Positions 38,613-52,300 of a stretch of 64,000 nucleotides of DNA are shown piece after piece (positions within the stretch are counted from its first letter, which is position 1; each line of letters starts with the position of its first letter). The position numbers and the translations under genes are program-made. The notes beneath the pieces were generated by a model that had not been told where the DNA came from, did no database searches, and was given only the letters and a program-made list of their open reading frames with translations. The stretch is taken from the NCBI GenBank assembly GCA_963966185.1, contig CAWZYM010000399.1, positions 175,001-239,000 of the forward strand, read 5' to 3'. Origin of the DNA: Rhabditoides inermis. Its lineage: Eukaryota > Nematoda > Chromadorea > Rhabditida > Rhabditidae.

Positions 38613-38633
38613 CTGTAGACGCGGCGTCTACAG
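38613..38633. repeat. Perfect short hairpin
   Basis: CTGTAGACGC, one spacer base, then its exact reverse complement. Ten-base-pair arms, about 355 bp upstream of the hydrolase ATG. Confidence 0.7.
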
Positions 38634-38988
38634 TAACCGAGCACCGGAATGGTGAAAGAGAAGCCAGGGAGGATCAAGTCACGATCATATATAAGGGGGC
38701 CAGCGAAGGCGGTCTTGGGATAAAGATGTCGTCGACAAGCACGTGAATCGGACAACGGAGAGCAAATAGTCTCTCCGCCGCCGATCAGAAAGTGTCTCTC
38801 AGTCAGTGTGACGTCGCGAGCACCGAGTCCAGCCTGCACCCATCGATCACATACACATTTACGAGCGCGTCTTTCCACGCCCCCGCTTCTGGCATGCTTG
38901 CAATACGATGTGAACGATTGTAAACACGAGTACTCGTTTGGGGTCACTGTAAACTGGCCCGCCGCGTGTTATATATACGATCGCGTGG

Positions 38989-38991
<3 letters not shown>

Positions 38992-39080
<89 letters not shown>
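38992..39080. repeat. AT microsatellite
   Basis: About 44 uninterrupted AT units, the longest in the window. Confidence 0.95.
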
Positions 39081-39083
<3 letters not shown>

Positions 39084-39285
39084 AGACACGTGTGCGCCTA
39101 ATTTCATTAAAACCTGTGATGGGTTTGGAGAGAACTAGTTCTCAACTTTTCAACGGTCCAGAATAACGCGTGGAAATCGAAAAGTGATGGAGATGTTTTG
39201 AAATTTGCGAAATAGGGTTACACAGAGCGACTGTGTGCTGTGATCCGTCGACGTTGCCAGTGTGAGATCACCAAGCACCCGGAAT

Positions 39286-39518
39286 GATGGACTGTCGACA
39301 GTTCGGGCTGGAGTCGTGCTCAACTATCTCATAATACTATTTGAAACGACAGTTAATAACATTTATGTGTTTCTGAAACACTTTTATTTTTAATTACATT
39401 GACAGTTAATGAAAACGTCAGTTTTTGTACTTCACTGTATTTGTAGTACAATTTGAAAATTCAGGAAAAGGCAAAACTAAATTGATGGACTGTCGACAGT
39501 TTGATGGACTGTCGACCT
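39286..39518 (+). repeat. Three copies of a GATGGACTGTCGAC palindromic motif
   Basis: Copies at 39286-39303, 39484-39501 and 39503-39518. The first two share GATGGACTGTCGACAGTT, whose core CTGTCGACAG is palindromic. The last two are only one base apart. Confidence 0.65.
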
Positions 39519-40565
39519 GAACTAACGTAACTAAATTACACATACTATTCCGGAATTTTTATAACTGATCATGGCATCACATTCATCACAGACACAACAA
39601 TGTGAAATGTAGAATACAACAGGACACAAATCTTGATAAGCTAAAGACTGGGGAATGTACAGTTTTGTTCTCGTAACAAGTCGCTTGCTGACGGGTACAT
39701 CAGAGGTGGACGGTCAGTCAGCATGCGAAAAAAAAATTCACGAAAAACTGACATACTTTTTGGGCACACCGTGGTTATTAGCAATCTTGGTTAGTGTGGA
39801 GTGATAACTCGTGATCGTTACTCATCAGTCGATGATTTGATTTCAATAAAGTGCAATGGTAGATGAAAAAAAGAGGAAAAGGCTCTGGTTGTTTCTCGGC
39901 TTCCACTGCCAGTGCTGTATACTGTATTCACGTGAGCCTGTTTCGATCATGGATGCGCAGGATCATTTAATCGTCGAAAGTGTGTAAGTATGTTTGGGGC
40001 TATGCAAATCAGGCGCGACAAGTGACAAGTGTGTGGATATAGTCGGGAATGATAATGCGTGGCGGTTCCATCTCAGGCGTGTGATGGCTGTATTTCCAGT
40101 TTCGTCTCTGCCTCTCCTTCCTTCTCCTTCTCTCTGTCTCTCATCATTCTCTCATCTGCCTTCTGCTCCTTTTTCGGCCCGGCCGCACCGACTGTCCCAA
40201 TATTGATTGATTCGTTGGCACCACGCATAGATATCCGCATAATCACTGCAGGGACTGCAGGTGTGCAAAAAACCCCGTTCACCACCCCGCGATCTCGGAT
40301 GCTCGCCGGCGCATTTCGCCTTTCTACAGGTGATTATTTTCATTGTAGACCTCCTCATCTTCCTATTTTCCGAGTCCATTTTCATATATCGTGTTATCAG
40401 TTGAAATTTGATGTAGTGAATGAAAATATTGATAGTACAGTTTCGACTCCTAATCTTGACAACATTTGTATGAGCGTTTTAATATGTTCGAATATTGAAC
40501 ATCATATTTGACTATGTTTGAATATGATATGCGAATATTGGATTGATTGATATTTTCTTCGTCAG

Positions 40566-42317
40566 ATGCGTGAGCGTGTTGATCTCAACTCGAACGGACT
40601 CAGCATCGAATCCACCGCCAAGCTATACAAGAAGAACAAGGTACTCCTTTTGTCATTTCATAATTCAATATTGTATTTTGACTCTTTAACATTGTACTCA
40701 TTCAGCATTCATTTCAGTGGATCTCTCGCTACATCGTTTGCAAGAAGCCGGTTGACCTCAGGACACCCGTATTTGTCGTCTACAAGTCAAAGTCAGCCAG
40801 AAACAAAAACCAAGTCAAGGCGACGTTTGCTCTACAGAACTATGTCGGATTCGAGAGCGGTGAGTGAATTCGAGAGCGTTTTTTTTTGTCGATCACTCAG
40901 AAGGTGATATTTTGTACGATTTCAGGTTTCGAGCTGCAATCGGCGTTCAACACGTTGGCCCTGATTACTCGGGAGGAGATCATAATTCTTTCGTTTCGTC
41001 TCCCGGAAAACCTCGTCATCTGGGAAACGTGGCTGCGAAACACATGCGGACAGAGTGAGTTTTTTTTATAACTCAAAGCGATGAAATGGTCAAATGAGGC
41101 GAAACCGTTTGAACACAATCTTTTATGTTTCTCTCTTTCGGTATTTTTTCTTCCTCTCTCTCTCTCTCTTTTCTTTTTTCTTCTTCTCTTCTTTGATGAT
41201 TGCATGTTTTTATTATTGAACGTATTTATTAGTGGGGAGTGAATGTTGTACCAGATTTCGATTATATTTGTTGATACTTTGTAGTGTTACAAGTTTATAT
41301 CACATATCATATCAGTAATCAATTTCTAATTGTGACTCCTGGCAACATGCCGGAATCGCCAGTGTAACATCACTTGACGTCTGTGTTTTGTTTACTATCA
41401 CCAGTCGCGCTGTTACAGTAACCATGCTTTGTTTGTCAGCTGGCGGAAACTCAAAACAGATGTTTTGAGTTTTGGGCTAAAAAGTTGATGAATGGGTCTC
41501 ATAAGTACATCTTCAACAACTTTCTACAGACACGTGTTTCTACATGCAACTCCAGCAGTGTCCATCCACCGTCGATCACTCGCTCCTTCTAAAGGAAGTC
41601 AGACTGCATCTGCACGTAAGAAGGCATTTTTCGTTACATATTTTCTTATCGTACATCAACCACTGTTCTATACATTGTTAAAGGTTTATTTGTATTTCTT
41701 GAATTGTACTGAAGGGCACGGTCTCGGTAAGTGTAAAAATGAAACTGTCATTTCGATATTCAGGATCGTCGTCTCGCCTTGATCCACGGTCGACCGCAGG
41801 TGTTGCTCGAATACTGCGATCTCGAGGAGCTGTGGATCCATCACATGGCCGACAACACACTCTCCTTCACTATTCGGTTTGTAACTTATTCAAATTTTTC
41901 GAAAACCTTGTAATTTGTTATTTGTTGTCTAACTTCTATTCTCATTCGCATATTGTTATACACATTTAAACTCGAATTTGGCAAAACGTTATTCCGTTGC
42001 GGGGAATCGATGCCGGCCTTACGGGTGAGAGCCGTAAATCCTAACCACTAGACCACAACGGACATGTGCTCTTGAGATCGAATAGAAGTCCTATGATTGC
42101 AGCAATCGCTATCCAGTTGAAGAGAGATTCACATTCACTTGCGGCAAGCTCGACCACTTCCAGAAACTGCTGGAGAAAGCCAGCTCACAGGTATAATTTA
42201 AGAAACCTAACATTAAGTATTCATGTACGTACATTAAAAAAGTTTAGAACGAGCTGCACGCGTATCTTTCGAAGCAATCGTGCGACGGCGGAGAATGGCT
42301 GCCTTCGATCAGGTTTG

Positions 42318-42365
<48 letters not shown>

Positions 42366-42553
42366 CCCCCCCCTCTCTCCCTCTCTCTCTATCTCGATCT
42401 CTTTTTTCTCTCTCTCTTCTTACTCTCACTCACACTTTCTCACTCACTCTCTCCCTCCCGTTCTCCTCTTTTCGACCTTTTTTTAGAGAAAACTTTTTTT
42501 CAAATGTATTAGAGCAAAAACAAAGTCTCACATCATTGACAGAGGTAGTGTAG
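40566..42553 (+). CDS. PH-PTB adaptor protein, DOK7/IRS-like
   Basis: Exons: 40566-40640, 40718-40859, 40926-41054, 41530-41615, 41764-41876, 42103-42190, 42248-42312, then a possible terminal exon 42487-42553. An N-terminal PH domain (WISRYIVCKKPVDLRTPVFV, then EEIIILSFRLPENLVIWETW with the invariant C-terminal Trp) is followed by an IRS-type PTB domain (LLLKEVRLHLHDRRLALIHG, LEYCDLEELWIHHMADNTLS). The layout and spacing best match Dok-7. The family role is recruitment to phosphotyrosine (NPXY) of receptor kinases at the membrane. The exon at 42487 would end the protein at about 254 residues (ENFFSNVLEQ...stop), but the gene may instead continue into the Tyr-motif region from 44092. The start at 40566 follows a TCGTCAG acceptor, so an upstream first exon is possible. 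Confidence 0.72.
41992..42062 (-). tRNA. tRNA-Glu(CTC)-like gene or recent pseudogene
   Basis: On the minus strand, within an intron of the PH-PTB gene. The acceptor stem TCCGTTG pairs with CAACGGA, the D arm is TGGTCTAGTGGTTAGGA, and the anticodon arm has loop CTCTCAC (anticodon CTC, Glu), all matching nematode tRNA-Glu. The T arm is one base short and mispaired (CGGCATCGATTCCCCG against the expected CCGGGTTCGATTCCCGG), so the B box is damaged. Probably a recent pseudogene; function not excluded. Confidence 0.65.
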
Positions 42554-42599
42554 CTATTATTATGACACGCAATTTCAGTTCTAATTATAAATAACTATG

Positions 42600-43994
42600 T
42601 CATATTACTGTGGTCTTGTGGAAGACAGCCGAGCTGCTTGCTGCAGTGAAACGATTCTTATTCGCTTTCCAACGAAAAAACTCGGCAATCTCCTCGCGTA
42701 TGCTGTCGTTTGTTAACACGATCACAATGCTGAAAAGTAGTTTATTATGGCACATACTAATTTACAACACTATTGGAGAGTGTTTTTGTTACCGTGCCAC
42801 AAAGAATACAAGATTACGAAACAAAGTCAGAAAATGCTCACCTCTGCGAACCATGCGACCACAGCCACACATATGTTGAGAGGAAGAAGGATGCGACGAT
42901 CTCTTTTACCAATCCAGATATGTGGAAGCAGATGAGAGTGATTATGAAAATCGCAGTAGACGTCAACGCAAGGATAAAGAACCGAATCTCGTTCGTCTTT
43001 TCCTTGTTGTACTGGAAACGAACCGATTATGCACTTTTATTTTTCCAATTACGACAAATCGTAATAAACAATCACGAAAGATTGTTACCGCAGGAAACAT
43101 TAAATGCACTATGTGAATGATTGTTATGCTCGGTATGACATATCCATTATGTTCATAACGAGAATATTAAGGATATCAAGTACGCATACACACCTTGAGC
43201 ATCAATAGCCGCACGAGTGTGTAGAGGTCCATGGTTAGTGTGATGACGAGGAGTGACGTCATAGCAACAAGGTCCAGCCAGAATGAGATGTTGCGACCGC
43301 ACACTGTGTCGCTGTGCACGCAACTCATCGACTCGTGATCAAAGTAGAAATGACAACCGTCTAAAACACTTGTATAAATTCTTGGGAGGTAGATTATAAA
43401 ACATGTACACATCATCGCATGGATACAATGAACAAAGCACCATATTCCCACCTATATAGTGAATGAGGTTGATTCCCCATGTCGCTGTGGATACGAAAAA
43501 CATCATCCACTTGCAATTATAGATCGTATAGATTTTCGTATATTTCATTGGGAAGGAAACAGCGAATAGTCGATTGAAAGTCATCAGAAAAGAGATCAGG
43601 AACGCATTGTATTGTAGAGATATCGCAATGTATCCGGCCGTCACCCACACCCATTTCGGAAAATGCTGCGATAAATCCCTAAATATATACTTTTGCATAT
43701 GTTAAAATATACAAAACGTACGTGATAATATTAGGCGCATCATACAACGCCAATGTAAGCATCATACATCCATCGACTAGAAGGTGAGCTTGTGCCAGAA
43801 ACCCGAATGCGTTCTTGAAAATGTCGCTGCGTTGCAAAATGAAGAAAATGAAGTAGTTAAAGAACACTAGAGGAATCGCGGTCTGAAAAAGCGGATATGA
43901 AAAGTCAAGGTATCTTGATACTCACAAAGAAGAGTGCGCAGGCGGGAAAGATTCCTTCCTGACGAATGGAGAGAACGAGGTCGGTGTAGGGCAT
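42600..43994 (-). CDS. Nematode seven-transmembrane chemoreceptor, SRX-like
   Basis: About 307 residues, six in-phase exons: 43994-43926, 43882-43722, 43678-43452, 43360-43194, 43011-42842, 42729-42600. Hydrophobic blocks include IPLVFFNYFIFFILQ (TM1), AFGFLAQAHLLVDGCMMLTL (TM2), NAFLISFLMTFNRLFAVSFP (TM3 with the FNR..AVSFP motif), WMMFFVSTATWGINL (TM4), LDLVAMTSLLVITLTMDLYT (TM5), EIRFFILALTSTAIFIITL (TM6) and FFLSTYVWLWSHGS (TM7), then an NDSIREE-type tail. It shares motif spacing with the receptor at 5291-9426 (e.g. the DLYTL stretch after TM5, and the R-K-E-(L/I)-x-FF entry to TM6). It lies opposite to, and between, the PH-PTB exons and the downstream plus-strand exons. Confidence 0.82.
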
Positions 43995-44091
43995 CTGAAG
44001 TGAAGCAGGATGACACAGTGCATATTTGATATGAGCGAAAACACAAATGTGCGAGTAGTTACTGTCATCATCTCTCTAACTCCACCCACAG

Positions 44092-44455
44092 TCAATAATA
44101 AATCGTCATTTCACAGAAGCGCCAAGTCGTATTTCGACTGCAATTCGCTCATCTCCGCGGAAATTGTTAGCTACACGGAGAACTCGCCAAACTCGCGCAT
44201 TCGCTCGCGATCCAAGTCGGGGTGGGTTTACTGACTACATGGGTGGTCTACTACATTACTACAGGTACACGTTGGGCAGCAACACATCGATGCGCCTGCC
44301 GTCCAACTCGCTGGTGCGCGCGAATTCGGGTGAGTCATACACTCACTACATCAAATCATCAATGGTATCATTTTAGTCGTGCATCACAACACAATTTTCG
44401 AGCCTGGACGGAGCGCCTACCAGAATAACACTTTCGCGTGAGTGTGAGGGGGGGT

Positions 44456-44507
<52 letters not shown>

Positions 44508-46301
44508 GTAGTAGTAGAGGAAAATAAATCAAGTTATTACAAGTGACAAGGGTACATTTAGGTCCCGCGGTATGTCTCGCTCCTCTACCGTACTCCCTAT
44601 CGAGCACGCCTCAACGAGCAAGCCCCGCCAGCAACCCACAGCAATCAGTGTACATGTGAGCCGAGACATATTCAAGTGCACAATCCACAAGTCATTTATG
44701 AAAACACCACTACAATTACACTGCACTAACGAACAAGAAACTACTTTTCAAATTTCACAAGCAAATCATGTGACAAGGGGCACTTTCAAACACTAGCTGG
44801 GGAATCGCGACCAAATAGCAAAATATAAACACGAAATATGGAGCACAACTTTTCAGAACATGAACGATCTCAACTACTGTAACATGACGAGCGACGACTG
44901 TCCCGAGGACGTCAGAGGGCCGCCTATCGATGCTCAAGTATGGAGAGAGGGAGGGAGAGGGAGGGAGGGTGAGAGAGAAAAAGAGAGAGAGAGAAAAAAG
45001 AGAAAGAGAGAAAGAGAGAAAGAGAGAAAGAGAGAAAGAGAGAAAGAGAGAAAAAGAGAAAGAGAGAAAGAGAGAAAGAGAGAAAGAGAGAAAGAGAGAA
45101 AGAGAGAAAGAGAGAAAGAGAGAAAGAGAGAAAGAGAGAAAGAGAGAAAGAGAGAGAGAAAGAGAGAGGAAGGGAGGGAGGAAGAAAGAGCGATTAGTTA
45201 CCTTTGCAAGCTAATGTGATACCAAACGTTTCGGTTCTTCGACATTCGCTCACTCAGTAATTTGTGATTCGTAAGCGCTCAATTCAATATTGCTAGTTGA
45301 AAAAATACAGTATGTTGCAATTCAACAATCACTGCAGTATTCTCGAATAAGAATGCGCCGGGGAACAGTACACGTTTTCTTTTGGGTGGGAAACACAAAC
45401 ATACGAAAATCGCGTCGTTTTCAGGTAATCATCTCGCCTCCGCCTTTCCAGAAAACAGGTAAGTGTTTAGTTTGATGTTTTTACGCCGTTTTTTCTCAAG
45501 GAAAATAAATTTCTCGCGGCAACAACAAAAAAACTCTCGCCACTGTGCAATGTTGTGAAACGGCGACACGAAACAATGAAAAAAAAGAGTGACAACATTG
45601 CGGGATCGTTGCAGAAATGAAGCTACCGCCGGTCGAAACAGTGTTCGCGATGGCAGACTACGTCAATGTCGATCCCAATCATCCAGGTAAGTATTGAAAA
45701 ATTATAGTTTTCAGAAGTGTTCACTTTGAAATTCTATCAACTTGGACACTGACGCTACTTTCTAAATGAAAGAAAGAAAGTATCATCAATATGATAACAT
45801 GTATTGAAAAAAATATAGCAGATTGAAAGGAACAATGGCGACTTAATTCTGCAACTAGCCCTCTTGAACGCGTAATACCACTCATGCAAAACATTTGTCG
45901 TGGGCAGGACTCGAACCGGCGAGGTCTGTGCCATAACGGCGCACACGCGCATTGAGCCACAAAGTGAGTTAACGAGTTTCGTTCATCTGGGCTCATGCCT
46001 TATCTCGCGAATTTTGCAGTATTGAAGCGTTCAACGGAATGGAAGTCGTCGCAGGACCAATTTTGAGTTTGAAATAAAATGTTACAACAACGAGTTGCGA
46101 CATTCGAAAGCAACGGAGAATCGTCGTTCTTTTCCACTAATCGTTTAACTTTTTTTTAGGTTAAAACGATATTAAAAGTACCAAGAGTTCAAAATAAGTC
46201 GCCACTGTACCTTTAAGTAGTGATTAAACGTAAACTCCAATAAAAACGATATTGCGAATTGTTTGGTTGATACTCTATTCGCGTCATTCGCGTGGTCATT
46301 T

Positions 46302-46333
<32 letters not shown>

Positions 46334-49300
46334 CAACAATAGCATGTCATTCTAACGATCAGTCAAAGTGAACAACACAGCTACAGTGTGCGGTTACAGA
46401 TGGACCACCATACGCTCACGTGGAGGAAGTGAGTCGGCGAGGCGGCTCGACGCGCCGCAAATCCGACAACCTCATCTCCCAACAGTTCTCGCGCACGCCC
46501 AGGTAAGACAACAAGGGAACAAGGGTACAAGGACTCCCACGCAATCACATCCGATAACCATAACAAACAAGTTACACGAACTCTGTGGTGATGTGGGATG
46601 TTGCAAGTGTGTATAGCAAGTGTGTCAAGTATGAACTTCCGGGAACTGTTTTCAGCAAGAGCAGACAGCGCTCGATGGTGGATTTCCACTACGACGACGA
46701 CAGCCGCTACGCCAACTGGAAGAAGGCCAAGCGCTTCATCAGCGCCTTCAAACCCAAGTCGAACGAGGTTGGTCATAGATGCGAATATGATCATCGTGGT
46801 ATACTCCAGAAGCGATTTCGTACAAAAGCGATCTGGAGTCATACATACGAATATAGGCTAAGTGCGGATGTGAAAGGTGAAAGCGTTAAAGACTCTGACT
46901 CGCATCTAACGACAGCAACACTCTAATGAGAAGGCATTACAGACGACGCGGAAGCGGATAGTGAAATCGTCGAGTACGGGCGCACTCAGCCACGTCGCCG
47001 GACTAGCAAACGTGAGTCGCACGTCTAATTTCTCATTATCACATCACTATTCCCGTCATTTCTCAAATCTCCCCGCACCATTCGCGCGCCATAGCTGTCT
47101 TTGCACTGGCCGCGCGCAAACAGCGCTATTTGAATTCTATTGAAACGACAGTCATCACTCATTAGACACGATGCGAAAAGAAAACATGTGCCACAGCCTA
47201 TGTAACGTGCAATATGTGCTTCTGGAGAAATAGAGAAGACTTGATATCACATCACTAAAGGGCAGATCAAGTTTACGTTTACGGGGCTGACTTAACGAGA
47301 CATAATGTCTACAATAACATAGTGAATAATAAGCGGTTTTGTTTTGCCAAAAATCTTTGTACTTGTTATTCGTGGTTGGTACGTAAACACTCTGATCAAG
47401 ACATCAACTCGCAAGCGAAAAATTGTAGCTGGTGCTGGTCAAGCACTTTAAATAATCTCATCGATGACATACAGCGAGAGTGTCTAGTGAAGGCAGAAAT
47501 TGTAGCTACTCAAAGTAACACTATAGAGTTGTAAAAAGGGGGTTTAAAAACATTACTAACTTCAGGATTCATCTTCGGACTCGGAATGGGACCGGGCGCC
47601 TGCTCTCTCCATGGCTCTCTCACACAACGCGTTCACCTCCCAACAATACAATAACAAGGTATCTTACACTTGCGAAAATCAAAACAATAGAAGGGTGAAA
47701 TAGAGAGAAGGTCACCAAAACATGATTAGTTTGCGCAATCAGAATGCATTTTGCGGCATTCTCGTGATGTGTTTAGCGAGAAGAAATGAAAATGATTTGT
47801 GAAATGAAAATGTTGTTTGACTGAATTCCTAATAACGGACTTGGTTACTGCAGTAATAAGGTAACCGCCCATATGACATATGATGTGAATAAGAATGCTA
47901 TCAGTAATCAGATAATACTAAGCGCGCCACCTCACTATTCACTATTCACTTATGTACATAATAGTCATATTACTCATAGATCTAATTAATAACGGAAAAA
48001 TCAACGCGACAAATACAATGAAACAAGCGAATCGCTACTATCCCACTAGGACTGTAAATCATGTTGGATCATCAAACTATGGTAACTGCACAAAAAAACT
48101 TGAAATTCAAATGTACTCGAGTGCGAGTACGTCGGATTCAACAAGTCGCAACCGCGAACTATGAAAGTCTGTCAAAAAAGCACTCACCGTCCAATTGAAC
48201 CAGCGTGAGGGCGAGCCGCCGGACGGGCTGGTGCGGCCGAGAGACGCGGACATGTTCCACTCGGGCGTCTCGGGCATACAGCCGGCGGCAGCGGTGGTAG
48301 TGCAGTCTCGACCCAGAGGAGTGGGTGCGGTGCTCGCGCGACGACTAGCCAGCAGCGTCCGAGGATCGTTCTCGGTGAGTGGCACTGAAACGTGTTGGTA
48401 AGTTGAAAACTCAGCGAGACATCGATTATTAACTGCTTGGATTAGTAGACAGAGTTTACAGAGGAAGGTAGTAGTTAGTGGACATAGATAATAGGTTACA
48501 CTATAGTATTCGACGGAAATTGGCATATTGTGTGTGATTGTTCTGGAAATGTATAAAGATTAAAGAATTAACAGCTAGGTAGTCGTAATTAGTTCTCACA
48601 CTGTAGTTTTAGACACTAAACATCCTTCTGAATCAGAACAAAAAACAATTACAAATTAGTAGGTTTTCGAAATCTTGGATTCCCGTAAATCCTAATTACA
48701 TACAAATTAGCAAATGAACAAGAAAAACTAGTGTATCATGTCTTAGTCAATTCGCAAACACTAGCCAATACTAGGAAACAAGCCTACATAAGATAGGTAG
48801 AACAACTTTCCAATACACAAGTTATACCATTAAACATCGACATAACTGTGATACAGTAATAAGTTTCTAAATATATAAAGCAAAGACATACAAATGAGTA
48901 CATATAATGTTTTGTTTTTGAAATACGACGGCGAGAGAGCGACTCATCATTATCAGTCGGAGGACAAGTCAGAATGCAAGGATCCACTAGACGGTGAGTT
49001 GAAGACACAAAAAAAGACAAGCAGGAAATGAACGCGATAGGAGAAAAAAGAACGCGATTTTAATCCCGCTAATTTCGCACACAAAACACATTCTGTCATT
49101 GACTTATATAACGTAATTCGTAAAGGGAGTGTACCCTCTGGTTTTCAAAGTTGAGTTAGCATCGGAATGTGAAAATACATCAAAATAATACACTTTTGTC
49201 AATTGGGCCATATGCCGGAAATGGCGGGAAGTTGGAGAAACCATCATCGACCGTGCACGTTTGTGCACATTTCTGCACACTTTTCTCTAGAAAGAGCGTA

Positions 49301-52300
49301 TTCGAGCGCAAATTACACGAACTTCAAGGCGACTTGAGCATAACTTCTTTATGAAAAAGTACGTTATTTTTGACACACTTCAATATCCTGATGCTAACTC
49401 CACTTCGAAAAACAGAGGGTACACTCCCTTTAATGAATAGGTTAAATCTGACATGTCATGATGAGTGTAAGGAAGTGTATTGTAGATATCAAATTGCAAC
49501 ACATTTGAGGAGATATTAGATAAAGCATAAAAAGCTGGTTTTTCTAGTTTGGTAATGTAAACAAAAACATTACAATTTATGTTTTTAAACTCGCGTCTAT
49601 GAACTATGACAACCAAACTTGAAAACTTGTTTCAAGTAGAAACAATTTAGCTCTTGGCGGAATGTTCCGATAATTTAACATCGTTCCTATTCACATTCAG
49701 ATATAATCGGCTCGTGAACGATTTTATGTACATACATGTTTTCCTTGGAAAATTTAAAGCTTTTAGAAAGCAAATCGTTCCGCAAATCGTTCACGATTTT
49801 GCAGACGAGTTGTTTTTCTACCTTGTCTTCTAAACCGTCCGTGCATCTTTATGCAATAATTTATGCTCTGGAATTTATGCTTCATGATTTATGCTCTTCA
49901 ATCAAACTAAATAGTTTAAAACATATAATGTAATGATGGACTATGCAATTTCCTAATGCGCAAAAGTCCCAACACAGTTGTACGATACTTATTACTCACA
50001 TATATAAAAAAAGGCAAATAACTCACAAGTCACAACACTCAATGTGTATACGATACGGTAAACAGTTATATCGTATACGAGCCGAACGCAAATGGGCAAA
50101 TGATTAAAGAAAAGTATTAAAGAAAAGTTATGCTGTATGTAATAAATTAGTACTTACTTCACACCCACACGTAGCTCATTTGCTCATTTCGTCTCGAGTC
50201 ATAATTCACAATCACACCGCGAAAAACTTAAGAGACAGTGAAAGCGCACATACATCGCTAATTGAGTGGTGTGTAATTAACTAGCGTGTTCATTCTAGGA
50301 ATCGACTCTGCGGTGAATCGGGGACAAGAGCGGCTGAAGCAGTCCGACCGACGCAGCTCTAACGTGTCATTCAACAAGTGAGCAGTGTTTTTGTGCGCCG
50401 GAAACAACTTCAACAACTCGCTTGCAGGACGAACATGATCCAAGTGGCGTCGAAGATGAATGGACTCGCCGCAGCCGCCGCCATGCCCCCGCCACAGTCG
50501 CAGAAGAGCGTGCGGGAGGAGTTGGCAAGGTAGAAAGGAAAGAAGTGAGAAAAATGAGAAAAGTGCATGTGTTTTTGTTTTGTCACGATGATTTTGATGC
50601 AATTGAATAGCCAAGCGAGCGGCTAGCCAAATGGTGCGATTAGACAAATAGAATGGGGGTCGATATACATAATTAGGTATTCGTCATAGCATAAATACAC
50701 TGAAATTCCATCATGTCAGCCGATAATGGCTGGATGGAATTTCGACTTCGCTGAGTTTGAGCCTTTCAGCTCAACCAAGAGTAGAGAAAAATTCATTCAA
50801 AGTGTGTTCTTTCACCTTTCACGCTTTCATGATTTTAGAGGATATTAATCTGTTCATCTATGTATGTAAAAAAAAAAGTGAGAAGTCACATGACAATAAT
50901 TAGCTATTAGCCAACAATGCAGATGCTATCGCTAATATATAATCGTTTATTAGATGTTATGGTTTAGAGAAGGAAGAGTTCTGCAACTGACAAACAAGGC
51001 AGTGTATTTCAAAATGTGTATTTCAAATTGCAAGTATAAAGGCAAATGATGCGAAAATCACGATTGACTTTTGTCAAAGAACATATTCGATAACATAAAA
51101 AGTTAATAATGATTTATCCATAGGTGCAGACACGGTTTATCCATATAGGGGTTTTGATAACGAGATACGCTCTTTCACCGAGAGAGCACAGGGCGGTGAA
51201 ATAGGTCAGAGCGATAGAGAGTGCCAGAGAAAAAAACACCGCCGACCTTATTAGCTATAAGCTATTCCTGCCAGCGTCGACGCGCATTTCTTCCAATTTT
51301 TGCAATTAAAAGACAACGAATAAAAAAATGCCAAACTATCACTTACCCAAAAAGCGATATATTACACTTTGCCCTTCCGGGTGTACGCACATAATTATAT
51401 TATACATCTCTAAAATGGCAATGTAAAGTTAACTAGTCATTAGAATGTGTTTATAGGAAAACATGTCGAATATGAATATCACATTCCTACATGACTATTA
51501 ACACAACTGATTCCAAATCGGCAACAACAGAACTACATAATTGTACATACACATATATCATATTATCTACTAGTTAGAATGCGATTGATTTCATTGCCGA
51601 TAACGAATGATAAACATACATAAATACATTAATAGAAAGAAGACAATAAAAACTGAATTTTGTACAAGAAATTCGCAACACTATTACGTTTACGTAAACA
51701 TAAGTAACATAAGTAAGTATAATAGACTCGCACTTAGCTCAAGATTTTTCGTTGAAAACATTAGCGTGGGTCTGGAACATACCGTATACTGAACGAATTG
51801 CACAGCAGACTTGTTTTTGCTGTTCATATCTCTACTCCACTGATCTCCTCGCATGATCACGTGGCGTTGTGGTAACGCTCTCTTATTTGCGTGTTCGATC
51901 TCCGCTACCCTCGCAAAATTTTGTCAAATTGAAAACATCATCCAAAGGGTTCTGATCGTTGTCTAACGACCCTAATGTCTCTCATAAAAGGAGTGAAATT
52001 CATTTGCGGGCTCATTATAAGTATAATTTGTTGTAGCTAAATTTCGCGAAAACGCGATACGACAAACGCGTGTCATGTATACGTATTGAAACAAATTCTG
52101 TAATCGTTTCAGGCTGGCGGCGTCGGGCGGCGGTCGAGCACTCTTACAACACCTGACTTCCCCTCGCAACTCGGCATCCCTCAGCGAAACTAACACGTGA
52201 GTTACTTATTCCGATATCATATTCGATAACGTGGTTGTCACATATCGAGAAAAAATTGTGTATATGTAATACGTCTTTTCAAAAGGAATCAAACACAGTT

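Larger units (their letters stand above)
38258..40565. other. Spacer with palindrome, AT microsatellite and GTCGAC motif cluster
   Basis: Divergent intergenic region between the hydrolase and the PH-PTB gene. Holds a hairpin at 38613-38633, AT repeat 38992-39080 and three copies of a GATGGACTGTCGAC word. A short ATG-led frame at about 39951 (MDAQDHLIVES) ends at a GT donor and might be the true first exon of the PH-PTB gene, but the best donor is out of phase. Confidence 0.45.

Noticed and set aside
42773..43120. 115-residue plus-strand frame
   Set aside because: Opposite strand of the SRX-like receptor exons, which have clear transmembrane and splice-phase support.
52113..52196. Scaffold exons as several small genes
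   Set aside because: All twenty exons join in phase with standard splice sites and share Ser/Arg-rich composition, so one gene is simpler.
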